From the NCBI GenBank assembly GCA_903871605.1, contig CAIQHF010000051.1:185928-249927 (forward strand): 64,000 bases of DNA, given 5' to 3'. The stretch is from an uncultured Sphingomonadaceae bacterium (GTDB lineage: Bacteria > Pseudomonadota > Alphaproteobacteria > Sphingomonadales > Sphingomonadaceae). The stretch's first letter is position 1. Each line of letters begins with the position of its first letter. The position numbers and the translations under genes were made by a program. Of this stretch, positions 44,653 through 52,659 are shown piece by piece. The notes below the pieces were generated by a model. The model worked only from the letters and a program-made list of their open reading frames with translations. It searched no databases and was not told the DNA's origin.

Positions 44653-44740
44653 TGGAGCGCTCCCGAGAGATTTGACGCGTTGAACCGGGCCAGACGCTGC
44701 CCAGCTAACTCGTATCGACCAGCGAGATGGAGATGCGACG

Positions 44741-45046
44741 ATGCGTAAGGTACGGGATTTCGATGCGGAATTGAAGGCGCTGGGTGACCGGGCAAAGCTG
44801 CTGCGGGTGCGCAAGATCCAGCAATTCGGCGAGCTGATCGAGGCGACCGGCGCAGATGCGCTCGAGCCCGATCTCCTTGCCGGCGCGCTGCTTGCGGCCG
44901 TTGCGGAAAAGGAGGGCACCACGACCAAGGCATGGACGGCACGTGGTGCGCAATTCTTTCGCGAGACGAGCCGGAAATCCTCGCGCCGCGCTCCTCGCAA
45001 CAGCGAGGGCGGCAAAGCGGCTTCGGGCGGCCCGGAACCGGCTTGA
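44741..45046 (+). CDS. traC: Conjugal transfer protein TraC
   Basis: A 101-residue protein of the TraC family found beside oriT in Ti-type systems. The N-terminus MRKVRDFDAELKAL and the block ELIEATGADALEPDLLAGALL are the family signature. Basic Lys/Arg residues dominate the C-terminal third. TraC assists relaxosome formation at oriT and is needed for efficient nicking in the Ti system. It is divergent from traA across the candidate oriT and followed by traD, as in Agrobacterium. No membrane segments. Start ATG at 44741; GGAG lies 10-13 bases upstream. Confidence 0.8.
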   Translation: MRKVRDFDAELKALGDRAKLLRVRKIQQFGELIEATGADALEPDLLAGALLAAVAEKEGTTTKAWTARGAQFFRETSRKSSRRAPRNSEGGKAASGGPEPA

Positions 45047-45083
45047 GGGGCTGATCGCACGAACAGACCGGAGGGAATGGGTG

Positions 45084-45356
45084 ATGGCCCGGCGCGAACG
45101 AACACGGCATCTTATCGAGCTTGGCGGCCTCGTGCAGAAGGCCGGTCTGGTGGAGCTTGCTGCCGATGATCGGCAAACGCTGTACGGTGCCTTTCTCGAC
45201 ATCGCGGTGCGTATGCGCGGTGATGATGCCGCACACGCCACCGCGCTGTTCAAGCGACGTGGCGCGCGCGCGTTTGCCGATGAAGCGGAGCAAGCGACGG
45301 AGGCGGAACGCGAGAAGACGCGAGCGGCATTCCGCGAACGCAGAGGGGCGGAATAG
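45084..45356 (+). CDS. traD: Conjugal transfer protein TraD
   Basis: A small protein of the Ti-type TraD family, the usual gene after traC. The conserved block HLIELGGLVQKAGL is at the N-terminus, and the rest is charged and helical. ATG at 45084 is preferred (GGAGGG at 45070-45075, 90 residues); GTG at 45081 is one codon earlier. The frame is open upstream through the end of traC, so a longer product is possible, but the family usually begins just before the LGGLV block. Its role in DNA transfer is accessory and not well defined. Note that this small TraD is unrelated to F-type TraD coupling ATPases. Confidence 0.75.
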   Translation: MARRERTRHLIELGGLVQKAGLVELAADDRQTLYGAFLDIAVRMRGDDAAHATALFKRRGARAFADEAEQATEAEREKTRAAFRERRGAE

Positions 45357-45413
45357 GCCTTGTGCGACGGTGCCGGCCGCGAAGCGCGCGGGCCGACACC
45401 GAGAGCAGCGCCG

Positions 45414-46112
45414 TCATCGGGGAAGCGCGCCATTCCCAACGCCCAGCGGAAACATGGGATCGAGGCGAACGGCCGGTGCGGGATCGCTCGACGCGGCGGA
45501 GAGACCCGCGCCCACGTCATGCGCGCCGACTGCCGTTGGCAGCGTCACATTTGCCTGTTTCGAGGCGGTGGCGGGCCTCGCGACGAACAAAGCCGCCTCC
45601 TGCCAGCGCGCCCGGGCGTCGGCCTTGATGATCGGAACACCGGCGCCACCGAGACGCGCTGCATAGGCGACGGTTTCGGCAGGGAGCGGGACTCCGCTGG
45701 CGGCGAAGCGCGCGAAGCGGTTCGGACCGGCATTATAGGCGGCATAGGCACCGGGAATGCCGAACCGCGTGCGGAGCTCAGCCAGATACAGCGCGCCACC
45801 GATCATGTTCATGCGCGCATCGAACGGATCGGACCCGACACCGTAGCGCGCCGATAAGGTCGCCCATGTCGCCGGCATGATCTGCATGCAGCCTATCGCT
45901 CCCTTGGGCGACACCGCGCGAGGATTGCCGCCGCTCTCCGCGCGCATCACGTGCAGGATCATGTCGAGGGGAAGACCCGATCGCATTGCCGCTTCCGGGG
46001 CGAACACCGCGCAACGATTGGTGAACTGTGCATTGGCCAGCGAGGGCGATGCCGGAAGGGCGAGGCACATCATGCCGAGGCCAGGGCTGAGTATGTGACG
46101 GACGACACTCAT
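45414..46112 (-). CDS. Lytic transglycosylase, VirB1-like
   Basis: A 232-residue exported murein hydrolase. The signal peptide spans about residues 1-27, ending SLANAQF-like. The SLT domain contains the catalytic glutamate in MRAESGGNPRAVS and the following GAIGCMQIMPATW and AAYNAGPNRF motifs, the standard order. It opens peptidoglycan locally, in conjugative elements to allow assembly of the secretion apparatus. The ATG at 46112 overlaps the TraF stop (ATGA), so the two are coupled. The C-terminal third after residue 165 is Ala-rich and not conserved. It is a further conjugation function kept although the main secretion genes are missing. Confidence 0.87.
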   Translation of the reverse strand: MSVVRHILSPGLGMMCLALPASPSLANAQFTNRCAVFAPEAAMRSGLPLDMILHVMRAESGGNPRAVSPKGAIGCMQIMPATWATLSARYGVGSDPFDARMNMIGGALYLAELRTRFGIPGAYAAYNAGPNRFARFAASGVPLPAETVAYAARLGGAGVPIIKADARARWQEAALFVARPATASKQANVTLPTAVGAHDVGAGLSAASSDPAPAVRLDPMFPLGVGNGALPR

Positions 46113-46693
46113 GGCCACACCCAAAGCGGCGTTGCCCGTCCGATCACATCTGCCGCAGCGATCGGACCGAAATAGCGGCTGTCGAACGATGCGGGGACAT
46201 TGGGCGCGAGCAAGAAATACTGACCGGTGCCAAGGTTGCGACAGCCCCGCCAGCGCGGGAGTTGGCGGCCGAAGCGATCACGGTCGAGGGCAGACGCGCG
46301 CTGCAACCCGTCGATTGTGATCCGTTGCTGCTGACGGCAAACGCGCGCGCCGGTTACGGCAGCGACCGGTTTTACGAGCAGGGCGCCCTGTTCGACATAA
46401 CGGCGATCGGCCATCAGCCGCGCAAGGGTTGGTGCCGGCCGCACCGCAACCAGTTCGCCGATCTTCGGATCGTGACCGGGTTCGATGCGATAGAGACCAA
46501 GCGGCACGCTCGCCGACACATTCCAGACCAGGCGCAAGTTCGGTTTCGCGACCGCCGGCACGACCAGTGCCGAAAGCGCGAGGCCGACCACGGCGCCTGC
46601 TAACCATTGCCCCGGTGCGGAGCGCGCACAATTGCCTTCCGGGCGAGAAGGCGACGCGGCCGGGATAGAGTTTTTCGTTGGATCCGGGATCAC
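46109..46693 (-). CDS. traF: TraF-type S26 signal peptidase
   Basis: A 194-residue inner-membrane serine peptidase. A transmembrane segment lies at about residues 27-50. The catalytic serine is in SASVPLGLYRI near residue 62, and the catalytic lysine in LLVKPVAAV near 107. The C-terminal block NLGTGQYFLLAPNVPASFDSRYFGPI, seen in outline as FDSRYFGPI, is the family's end motif. In IncP and Ti systems TraF matures and circularises the TrbC pilin. TrbC itself is not found in the window, which makes this gene an orphan here. ATGA overlap at both ends with the AlpA-like gene and the transglycosylase indicates one operon. Confidence 0.85.
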   Translation of the reverse strand: MIPDPTKNSIPAASPSRPEGNCARSAPGQWLAGAVVGLALSALVVPAVAKPNLRLVWNVSASVPLGLYRIEPGHDPKIGELVAVRPAPTLARLMADRRYVEQGALLVKPVAAVTGARVCRQQQRITIDGLQRASALDRDRFGRQLPRWRGCRNLGTGQYFLLAPNVPASFDSRYFGPIAAADVIGRATPLWVWP

Positions 46694-46965
46694 GCCTCAC
46701 CTCCGGGCGCCCCAACAGCGTGCTCGGCGCGGCGAACCGCAGGGAGCACGTTCGCATTGTTCGGATCTGACGTGGAGGCACAGGCACCGCGGTCCGCCCA
46801 GGCGCGCAGTTCCTCCAACGTGTAGACGACGCGACCGCCGATCTTGCGGTACGCAGGTCCGGTCCCATAGGTGCGGTGCTTTTCGAGCGTGCGCGCGGAC
46901 AGGCCGACATAATGCGCCGCCTCCTTGGTGCGCAGGTAGCGCGTGTCCTTGATGATATCGGGCAT
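46690..46965 (-). CDS. AlpA/MerR-like helix-turn-helix protein
   Basis: A 91-residue DNA-binding protein. A MerR-type winged helix-turn-helix covers about residues 8-60: RTKEAAHYVGLSARTLEKH with the wing GPAYRKIGGRVVYT. Proteins of this kind (AlpA, excisionase-like) control integration or transfer genes in mobile elements, or serve as excision factors. The tail after residue 62 is poorly conserved. It overlaps traF by four bases (ATGA), so it is cotranscribed with the TraF and transglycosylase genes. An excisionase role with the distant serine recombinase is possible but not shown. Confidence 0.8.
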   Translation of the reverse strand: MPDIIKDTRYLRTKEAAHYVGLSARTLEKHRTYGTGPAYRKIGGRVVYTLEELRAWADRGACASTSDPNNANVLPAVRRAEHAVGAPGGEA

Positions 46966-47108
46966 GATAATCTCCTAGCGGGGCATTGCGAGCGCCCGGC
47001 GGGCACCTCGTGATGCCGGAGATCATCGGCGTTCGAAGGCGGTCGTAGGTGGCCGGAAGGCGGGGGTGCCGTTTCCGACCACCCCCGCCCGGCTTGCTCA
47101 AATGCGCT

Positions 47109-47756
47109 TCAGCCGGACCGGCCCAGCAACGAAACGTAGCCCGTTGCTTTCATCTGAGTGCAAGCTTCGAACAATCTGCGCAGATCCGACCGTTCGGAGC
47201 TGCTGCGCCAGTCTTCGGGCATGACGGGAAGCAGGGCAGCGGCAATGTCGCGGAGCGACAAGCCGTCTACAGCCGCGTCATTGATTGCGAGCATCGCCGC
47301 CTGGCGAGGTGCGTCACGATAGGGCACGGAGCGCAACGGAGGGCCAAATCCGATTGCGCGTCGGAACCGAGCGACCGCGGCTACGCGCGCGGCGTGATGG
47401 TGATCGGGATGAACATAGAGACCGAACGGCTCGCCTTCGACCGGCTCCAGTTCGGCGGGGAGCCAGATCGCAAGCTCGGGCGCACTGTGGCGGCGGATCA
47501 GCAGATGGGCACCGCCTACCGCCTCGTGGCGGTAGGCACGCCCCCAACGTGCCGGGGTGAAGCGGAGCGCGCCAAGGGAGCGGGCCCAGGTGACTGGGCG
47601 TACCAGCGTCACCGCATCGATGTGCAGTTCAGGAGACCATCCGATCAACGGCAAATCGGTCGCCAATACTTCGGGTGGTATCGGGAAAGGTAAGACCCAG
47701 ACGGGCTGACCTCCTTCCCAGCGGGTGCTGGGGAATCGTGGTGACAATGTCGGCAT
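47109..47756 (-). CDS. DUF2285 domain protein (possibly the 3' part of a frameshifted gene)
   Basis: A 215-residue protein. The C-terminal DUF2285 domain (about residues 125-212) shows GLSLRDIAAALLP and WRSSSERSDLRRLFEA, helical DNA-binding-like motifs. The middle (about 60-120) is a beta-rich segment with AIWLPAEL. DUF2285 proteins are very common in alphaproteobacterial conjugative elements near alpA and are presumed regulators. In most relatives a DUF6499 segment precedes in the same chain. Here that segment lies in another frame at 47629-47934, overlapping by 128 bases. Either the gene is frameshifted or the two parts are made separately. The ATG at 47756 lacks a strong ribosome binding site. 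Confidence 0.7.
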   Translation of the reverse strand: MPTLSPRFPSTRWEGGQPVWVLPFPIPPEVLATDLPLIGWSPELHIDAVTLVRPVTWARSLGALRFTPARWGRAYRHEAVGGAHLLIRRHSAPELAIWLPAELEPVEGEPFGLYVHPDHHHAARVAAVARFRRAIGFGPPLRSVPYRDAPRQAAMLAINDAAVDGLSLRDIAAALLPVMPEDWRSSSERSDLRRLFEACTQMKATGYVSLLGRSG

Positions 47757-47934
47757 TGCGTCGGCCGGCCGCGATTACGTGCGCCGACGCGCGCGAGGCG
47801 GCAGCGGGCGCTTTCGCCCAAAGCGCACGATAATCGTCGCTACGTCGAAGCCATTCCCAAGCGAAGCCAGAGGGCGGGAGATCAAGTAGCGCCCGATATT
47901 TCTCGGGCAGACGTAAATTATGGTAACCTGGCAT
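47629..47934 (-). CDS. DUF6499-type N-terminal segment, overlapping the DUF2285 gene in another frame
   Basis: A 101-residue frame. The N-terminal 40 residues (LLDLPPSGFAWEWLRRSDDYRALW) match DUF6499, the domain that normally begins DUF2285 proteins. After about residue 58 the translation loses family character, while the other frame (from 47756) becomes family-like. This is the pattern expected of a single-base frameshift near 47760, or of a programmed shift. RBS and ATG at 47934 look usable. Functional only if separate DUF6499 and DUF2285 polypeptides suffice. Confidence 0.55.
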   Translation of the reverse strand: MPGYHNLRLPEKYRALLDLPPSGFAWEWLRRSDDYRALWAKAPAAASRASAHVIAAGRRNADIVTTIPQHPLGRRSARLGLTFPDTTRSIGDRFAVDRMVS

Positions 47935-48015
47935 CGCTCACTCCTCGACGCGGTGATCCCCCTGCCCGTGAGTGAGTTTGGAAGCGCGGGTTTCATGACT
48001 CAAGGCTGCGATCCA

Positions 48016-48294
48016 TTATCTCGGCATAAGACCAACCTTATGGAACAGCTCTGTTTGTTTCAGCACGCTGGCAAGGGTCGCGCGAGGGATCTTGTAGCCA
48101 AAACCTGTATTTCGGAGGGCGTTCATGGGTGCATTCCTCCCAGACCATTCGGCGACGATCAGGTCTGTGGCGGACCATCCGCTCCGGCTGGCCGCACTGA
48201 CGGCAAGCGACCAAAGGACGTCGCTCGCCGGCATCAAAGCGATGTCTACCTCTGACGAGAGCTGCCATTTGAAAACTGAAAGGTGCTTGGCCAC
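48016..48294 (-). CDS. Hypothetical protein
   Basis: A 92-residue frame starting with GTG at 48294. It reads like protein, with alternating hydrophobic and charged residues (VLWSLAVSAASRSGWSATDLIV) and no signal peptide. No family is recognised. It is codirectional with the DUF6499/DUF2285 genes and precedes them by about 80 bases. The local sequence is less GC-rich than the surroundings, which makes a chance open frame less likely, but the call is weak. Confidence 0.35.
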   Translation of the reverse strand: MAKHLSVFKWQLSSEVDIALMPASDVLWSLAVSAASRSGWSATDLIVAEWSGRNAPMNALRNTGFGYKIPRATLASVLKQTELFHKVGLMPR

Positions 48295-48786
48295 AAAGCG
48301 CCAAATTCTGGCGTAGGGTCATTGGGGTGCGTGGGTCTTTGTGGCGGATCGCCGGGCGGTAGTCGCCAGTGATTAAACACCAGGCGGTGCTCTGCTTTCG
48401 AATGCATCACGATTCTCGAAACGCTTACCGCGCCACCCGCCGCAAACGCATTCGGTAGCCGACATCGATCGACCGGCAGCACTGAAAAAAACAAGATTGC
48501 ACTTCCTATTACGTCGTGTATCTAGCAACCACCGCGACATGGCTTCGCGGGCGCTCCACCCCTCGGCTCGACCCAGGGGGCGGCAACGTGGATAGGTCGA
48601 TCATCTCGACCTCTCCTCACGCCTCGGGTCCGCCTCAACGAGCCGTTGCCGCCCAGCGTGACGCCGACTTCCGTCGGTAAGCGTCGGGGGATGCGCACGG
48701 AGCGAAGCTCCTTGGCAGCCTGGATAAACGCAACCAGTGCGTCCGGGTGAGCCGCGTGCCCCCGGCGCCTGCCGAGGAGTACTGCG
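48295..48786. other. Gap with no supported gene
   Basis: About 490 bases between the last transfer-side gene and the HicA-like gene. Frames here lack family features. It contains a short palindromic hairpin GGAGC-GAA-GCTCC near 48703, and the ribosome binding site GAGGAG before 48787. It probably holds the promoter of the defence-like cassette. Confidence 0.4.
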
Positions 48787-48996
48787 ATGTCTGCCCATAC
48801 GACAATGATCAAGCTGCTGCGCGAACTTGAGCGCGATGGCTTCACTGCCACCCGCACCTCGGGTGGCCACCTGCGCCTTTCGCATCCCGCGATCAGCGGC
48901 TGCGTGTTCGGTCCGAGCACGCCGTCCGACCACCGCGCGGTGAAGAATCTGCTGGCGATGCTGAAGCGCAAGCTGCGCGCCGCGAACGACCAGTGA
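48787..48996 (+). CDS. HicA/YcfA-like small RNA-binding protein
   Basis: A 69-residue double-stranded-RNA-binding-fold protein of the HicA family. The N-terminal helix LLRELERDGF is followed by TSGGHLRLSHP, with the active-site histidine at position 28, and by the C-terminal helix TPSDHRAVKNLLAML. HicA toxins cleave mRNA and are normally paired with a HicB antitoxin. No HicB-like frame is adjacent, so this protein may be neutralised differently or may have been recruited as a sensor or nuclease of the cassette that follows. GAGGAG precedes the ATG. It is separated from the next gene by a GC-rich hairpin at 49003-49030. Confidence 0.72.
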   Translation: MSAHTTMIKLLRELERDGFTATRTSGGHLRLSHPAISGCVFGPSTPSDHRAVKNLLAMLKRKLRAANDQ

Positions 48997-49002
48997 GCCC
49001 GT

Positions 49003-49030
49003 GCGCGGCGGGGTCCACGCCCCGCCGCGC
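49003..49030 (+). terminator. GC-rich hairpin after the HicA-like gene
   Basis: Perfect 11-base inverted repeat GCGCGGCGGGG / CCCCGCCGCGC (49003-49013 and 49020-49030) with a six-base loop. There is no T tract, so it may be a weak terminator, an mRNA stabiliser or an attenuator before the ParB-like gene. A similar hairpin follows the next gene. Confidence 0.55.
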
Positions 49031-49089
49031 CGGCACACGTAACCATCATTTATCATTTGCGCGGACGAGTTCCGCGAGGAGACCTTATC

Positions 49090-51138
49090 ATGGCTAAGAC
49101 CCCTATCGACGACCACGTCCTTCCCCGCCCGGTCGAGCGCCTGCCCGACTACGCTCACGCCAAGTCGCGCCAGTCGCTGGCAGATCGCCTTCAGGACGCA
49201 TTCGGATTGGAGAGCCAGTCAGCCGCGACCATCGCGGACGCGATCGTCGACCCTACCGAGGTCCGCCGCTCTATCGGCGAGCCAAGCGATCCGGACGTCG
49301 AGCGCATTCCCGTGCCCGGCGGCACGCTGCTGGGCATCCGGACACAGGTGTGGGCTCGCCGCATCATGCCAGATCCGCGCAACCCGCGGACGCTGCCGTC
49401 GCGTCGCCACCCCTTCGCCGTCGATCCTGGCTCGGGCGATGAGGATTCGCGGTTCCGCCCCGTCCCCGAGCCGCAGCCGCTCGATCCGGCGCGGCCGCAG
49501 TCAGCCGAGCTGGCGGTTGACGTCGAGAGCCGCCACCACCTCGCATGGGCCGCGCAGCAGACGGCGGCCTATGTCCTGAACGAAAACGACTGGCGGGTAT
49601 CGATCCGCAGCCAGGGCGTGATGGAGGCGGTGTGGCTTGTCGCCACCACCTTCCGTCACGGCGACCTGTCGGACCCGGCGGCCGCGCTGACCACTGCCGA
49701 GGGCTCGTCGCGCGCGACTGCGGTTCACAACATCCTGCAGATCGTGTCGGCCGACGTGCCCTACGACGACAACGACGCCGGCATGCGGGCGCGGGTCAAG
49801 CGGTTGAACGAGGCGTTCGACCGCGGCGAGCGCGACGCCGCGACGATCTTCGCGCTCCGCTGCGAGCGGGTCCCCGCGCTCATCCTGGTCGGCTTCGAGC
49901 CCTATCCGGGTGGCACGACGGGCTTCCCCACCGCCGTGCGCTCGCTGGTAGCACTCCGCCACGTCGATCCGCCGAAGCCTTGGGGCGAAGGGCCCGAGAA
50001 CGAGGCCCTTGCGGACGAGGTGCTCGACGAGTTGCTGCGCCGCGGCCTGGTGACCGCGACCGAGCGTGAATACTACGCGGGCTCGTGCACGAAGGCGGAG
50101 GCTCGGGCAGCGCACCTGCCCGACGATCCGGTGCTGCGCGCCGCCCGGCTCGTCCATCTGTTCACCGCCGGCGGCGACGAAGTCTACGAGGCCATCCGCG
50201 TGGCGGTCACCAGCCAGTCGACGCGCAAGCGCATGACGCAGAAGCTGATGAACGACCTGGCGACGGCACTGGTGCTGCGCGCCGTGTCGAAGGATCGCGC
50301 GGACATCGATCAGGCTCGGCGCTACCTTCGCCACGCTTTCGGAAAGGCCGCGCACCGCCGCGACGCGTGGACCGCGACCAGCCGCTCGACCGACGAGCTG
50401 GTGGCCGCCGCGCTGAAGGAAGCCGCTGCCGCGATCGCGGGAGACCGCGAGGAGCCCGGCCCGGCGTCGGTCGAACTCGCGGTTCGCGCCGCTTTGCCGC
50501 TCGTGATCGACGGCCGCCTGAATGCGGACCGGGGCACGTCCAACAACGATCAGCCCGACCGGCGCACGCCGGGCGAGGTGCTCGACGCGATGCGTCGCAA
50601 GCCCCAGGGCATCCAGCAGCTGGGGCGGGCGCTGGCGGATTACGCTGAAGGTATCGGCATCCGCGCTGTCGGCGAAAACGGCGAGGTTCGGCGGTTGGAG
50701 GATGACTCCGCCGATCAGGTTCTTAGCGACGTCTGGCTGCGCAACGAGTATCCGCCCGCCGGCAAGGCAAAGGCAGCGCGGCCCGGCGACTCGCCCACCG
50801 ACCGCTACGACCGCGCCGTCGAGGCGCTTGGTGGCGCCATGCAGGAGCTCTCCCGCTGCTTCGTGGCCTTGGCCGGGGTCGATGCCGAGGACGGTCAGCC
50901 GCTGGTCGACCGGCGCGGCGTGGAGGTGCGTCTGACCGATCCTTGGCGTGAGACACTGCGCTCGGTGGACGAGGAGTTGCTCCTCTGGACCCGTGCCTAC
51001 CGCAAGCGCCACGGACAGGCGCGGCCGGCCCTGCTGGCAACCGAGGACCATGGGGAGGAAGGCGCCACCGACGACGCGGTCGAGGAGTGGGATGCTGCCA
51101 ACGACGCCGACGTGGTCACGGACTACGACGAAGCCTGA
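49090..51138 (+). CDS. Large ParB-like protein of the defence-like cassette
   Basis: A 682-residue protein not recognised as a whole. Residues about 80-240 resemble the ParB/sulfiredoxin fold: MPDPRNPRTLPSRRHPF near 95-110, then EGSSRATAVHNIL at 204-216, where EGxxR takes the place of the DGxxR catalytic motif of ParB-type ATP/CTP-binding proteins. The remaining 450 residues are mainly helical, with a long Arg-rich region, and show no known domain. The tail is acidic. The ATG at 49090 follows AGGAGA; an in-frame ATG 11 codons upstream is less likely. It lies between a HicA-like gene and a nuclease gene on the same strand. ParB-like switches paired with effectors occur in antiphage systems, so a sensor or nucleotide-driven regulator role is inferred. 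Confidence 0.65.
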   Translation: MAKTPIDDHVLPRPVERLPDYAHAKSRQSLADRLQDAFGLESQSAATIADAIVDPTEVRRSIGEPSDPDVERIPVPGGTLLGIRTQVWARRIMPDPRNPRTLPSRRHPFAVDPGSGDEDSRFRPVPEPQPLDPARPQSAELAVDVESRHHLAWAAQQTAAYVLNENDWRVSIRSQGVMEAVWLVATTFRHGDLSDPAAALTTAEGSSRATAVHNILQIVSADVPYDDNDAGMRARVKRLNEAFDRGERDAATIFALRCERVPALILVGFEPYPGGTTGFPTAVRSLVALRHVDPPKPWGEGPENEALADEVLDELLRRGLVTATEREYYAGSCTKAEARAAHLPDDPVLRAARLVHLFTAGGDEVYEAIRVAVTSQSTRKRMTQKLMNDLATALVLRAVSKDRADIDQARRYLRHAFGKAAHRRDAWTATSRSTDELVAAALKEAAAAIAGDREEPGPASVELAVRAALPLVIDGRLNADRGTSNNDQPDRRTPGEVLDAMRRKPQGIQQLGRALADYAEGIGIRAVGENGEVRRLEDDSADQVLSDVWLRNEYPPAGKAKAARPGDSPTDRYDRAVEALGGAMQELSRCFVALAGVDAEDGQPLVDRRGVEVRLTDPWRETLRSVDEELLLWTRAYRKRHGQARPALLATEDHGEEGATDDAVEEWDAANDADVVTDYDEA

Positions 51139-51170
51139 GCGCTGGGCGGGCGATCCCTCGCCCGATGCGC

Positions 51171-51202
51171 CGCGTCACGGTCGTCTCGACGACCGTGACG
51201 CG
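51171..51202 (+). terminator. Long perfect hairpin between ParB-like and nuclease genes
   Basis: Perfect 14-base inverted repeat CGCGTCACGGTCGT / ACGACCGTGACGCG (51171-51184, 51189-51202) with loop CTCG. No T tract follows, so an attenuator or processing site controlling the nuclease dose is as likely as a terminator. A smaller hairpin, GGGCGA-TCCC-TCGCCC, stands just before it. Confidence 0.6.
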
Positions 51203-51246
51203 TTCACCCGGTCGGGGGCAAGGATCATGTTCATTAGGAAGAGGTC

Positions 51247-52605
51247 ATGGGCAGAAAACCGAAGGACGACACACTCTGGCTCGCACAGCGACACGGCCAG
51301 GACTGGCGCGACAAGGACGTGCTGAGCGCCGTGGCGTGGCTGCAGTCACTAGTGCCGTCGGCCGAATGGGCGCCCCGCGTGGCCGCCGTCGAGGCGCGGT
51401 TCCAGGCAGCCAAGCTGGAGTGGGCGGAGGGGCGCCGGGTGGCGCTGTTCGAGCCCGCTGACGCGATCGCCTGGTATGTTCATCAGGCCCTCCGCTACGC
51501 GGATCCAGCGCTGCGTCCGGACTTCTTCCTGCCCGAGGGCTATCGGATCGCACCGCTCTTCAAGCGTATCGGTCAGCTGCGCGACGCGCTCGTCGGCGTC
51601 GATGGCGGCGAGGATCGCGCCGCCAGGCTGATGACCGAGAACACGGCGCAGCCCGACGACGGCATCTACGAATTGCTGGTCGCCGGCGCGTATGCCCGAC
51701 GCGGGTGGGACGACATGCGGTTCGTGCCGGAAGCGCCGGGCATCGCGAAGCGAAACGACCTGATGGTGGGGCGACCTGGCGAAGCCTGGGCGGTCGAGAT
51801 CAAGCGGGCCGGCCGGTCCGGCTACGCCCGCGACGAGCGGCTTGCCGGCGAGCGAATGGCGGAGGGCGCGCACGCGCTGTCGCGCAAGGCCGACCGGTCC
51901 CTGCTCCTCCTCACCCGGTTCCGCGAGGAGCTGCACACGCTCGGTGACGACTACCTCGCCGCCAAGGTCGAGCGCTTCTTGGGATCTGCGAATATCTACG
52001 AATGGGACGACGAGGGCGGCGAGGGCATGGTGGCCGACGTCGACTGGACCCGTCTCCACGCTGTCATGTCCGAGGACGACATCTACTTCGGGTCCAGCCG
52101 CATGGTGGAACTGCTCCTCGGCACCTACGAACCAGGGGTCGACTTCACAATGGCTGGCGACTGGACGCCGGCGGAGGGCCGCCCGCTCCATGCGGACTGG
52201 GTGGACCACCTGAGTCTGGTGGGCTGGAGGAGCGGCTCGGACGAGGCCGCGCGGCGCAAGTCGATGCACTTCCGCAGCGTGGTCGGTAAGGCGGCGTTGC
52301 AGCTTCCCGGTGACCGGCCCGGCGCCATCCACGTCGGCTACGAGGGCGCTGGCGGGAACAACGAGGACGGCCGCCGTCACGAGCTCAATCGCCGCGAGAT
52401 GGCGACGTTCGAACCCAGCGCTACCGGCTTGCGCATGGTCTACGGTAACTACTTCATGCCCGAGCTGGTGACTGCGCGGAACGAGAGCTCCGCCGTGACG
52501 GAGACGATGGCGTGGTATCCGGTCGGACGCGACAGGACGGCCAAACCCCTGCCGGGACACCTGCTGTTCATGGACGAGGACGGCCTACCAGGTTCACACC
52601 TCTGA
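51247..52605 (+). CDS. PD-(D/E)XK-type nuclease-like protein
   Basis: A 452-residue protein not recognised as a known family. A central region reads as a restriction-endonuclease-like core: Glu142 in GIYELLVAGAYARRGW, then Asp171 in KRNDLMVGRPG, and Glu184/Lys186 in AVEIKRAG, giving E-x28-D-x12-E-x-K. The helices before it (residues 1-135) and the 250 residues after it show no known domain. No signal peptide or membrane segment. ATG at 51247, with AGGAAGAGG 6-14 bases upstream. It follows the ParB-like gene on the same strand after a strong hairpin and is convergent with the AbiTii-like gene. DNA cleavage triggered by the ParB-like partner is the working inference; no methyltransferase is nearby, so classical restriction-modification is unlikely. 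Confidence 0.65.
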   Translation: MGRKPKDDTLWLAQRHGQDWRDKDVLSAVAWLQSLVPSAEWAPRVAAVEARFQAAKLEWAEGRRVALFEPADAIAWYVHQALRYADPALRPDFFLPEGYRIAPLFKRIGQLRDALVGVDGGEDRAARLMTENTAQPDDGIYELLVAGAYARRGWDDMRFVPEAPGIAKRNDLMVGRPGEAWAVEIKRAGRSGYARDERLAGERMAEGAHALSRKADRSLLLLTRFREELHTLGDDYLAAKVERFLGSANIYEWDDEGGEGMVADVDWTRLHAVMSEDDIYFGSSRMVELLLGTYEPGVDFTMAGDWTPAEGRPLHADWVDHLSLVGWRSGSDEAARRKSMHFRSVVGKAALQLPGDRPGAIHVGYEGAGGNNEDGRRHELNRREMATFEPSATGLRMVYGNYFMPELVTARNESSAVTETMAWYPVGRDRTAKPLPGHLLFMDEDGLPGSHL

Positions 52606-52659
52606 GCGCGTGCACGGCGCGCCGGCCATTAAGGCTGCTTGGCGGATCCCAGAATCACG

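Noticed and set aside
49501..51051. A minus-strand frame of about 500 codons opposite the large ParB-like gene
   Set aside because: Low-complexity Arg/Ala/Gly composition and no domain; the plus-strand reading has coherent motifs and a good ribosome binding site.
51247..52605. Classical type II restriction endonuclease
   Set aside because: No methyltransferase is encoded within the cassette and the flanking domains do not resemble known restriction enzymes.
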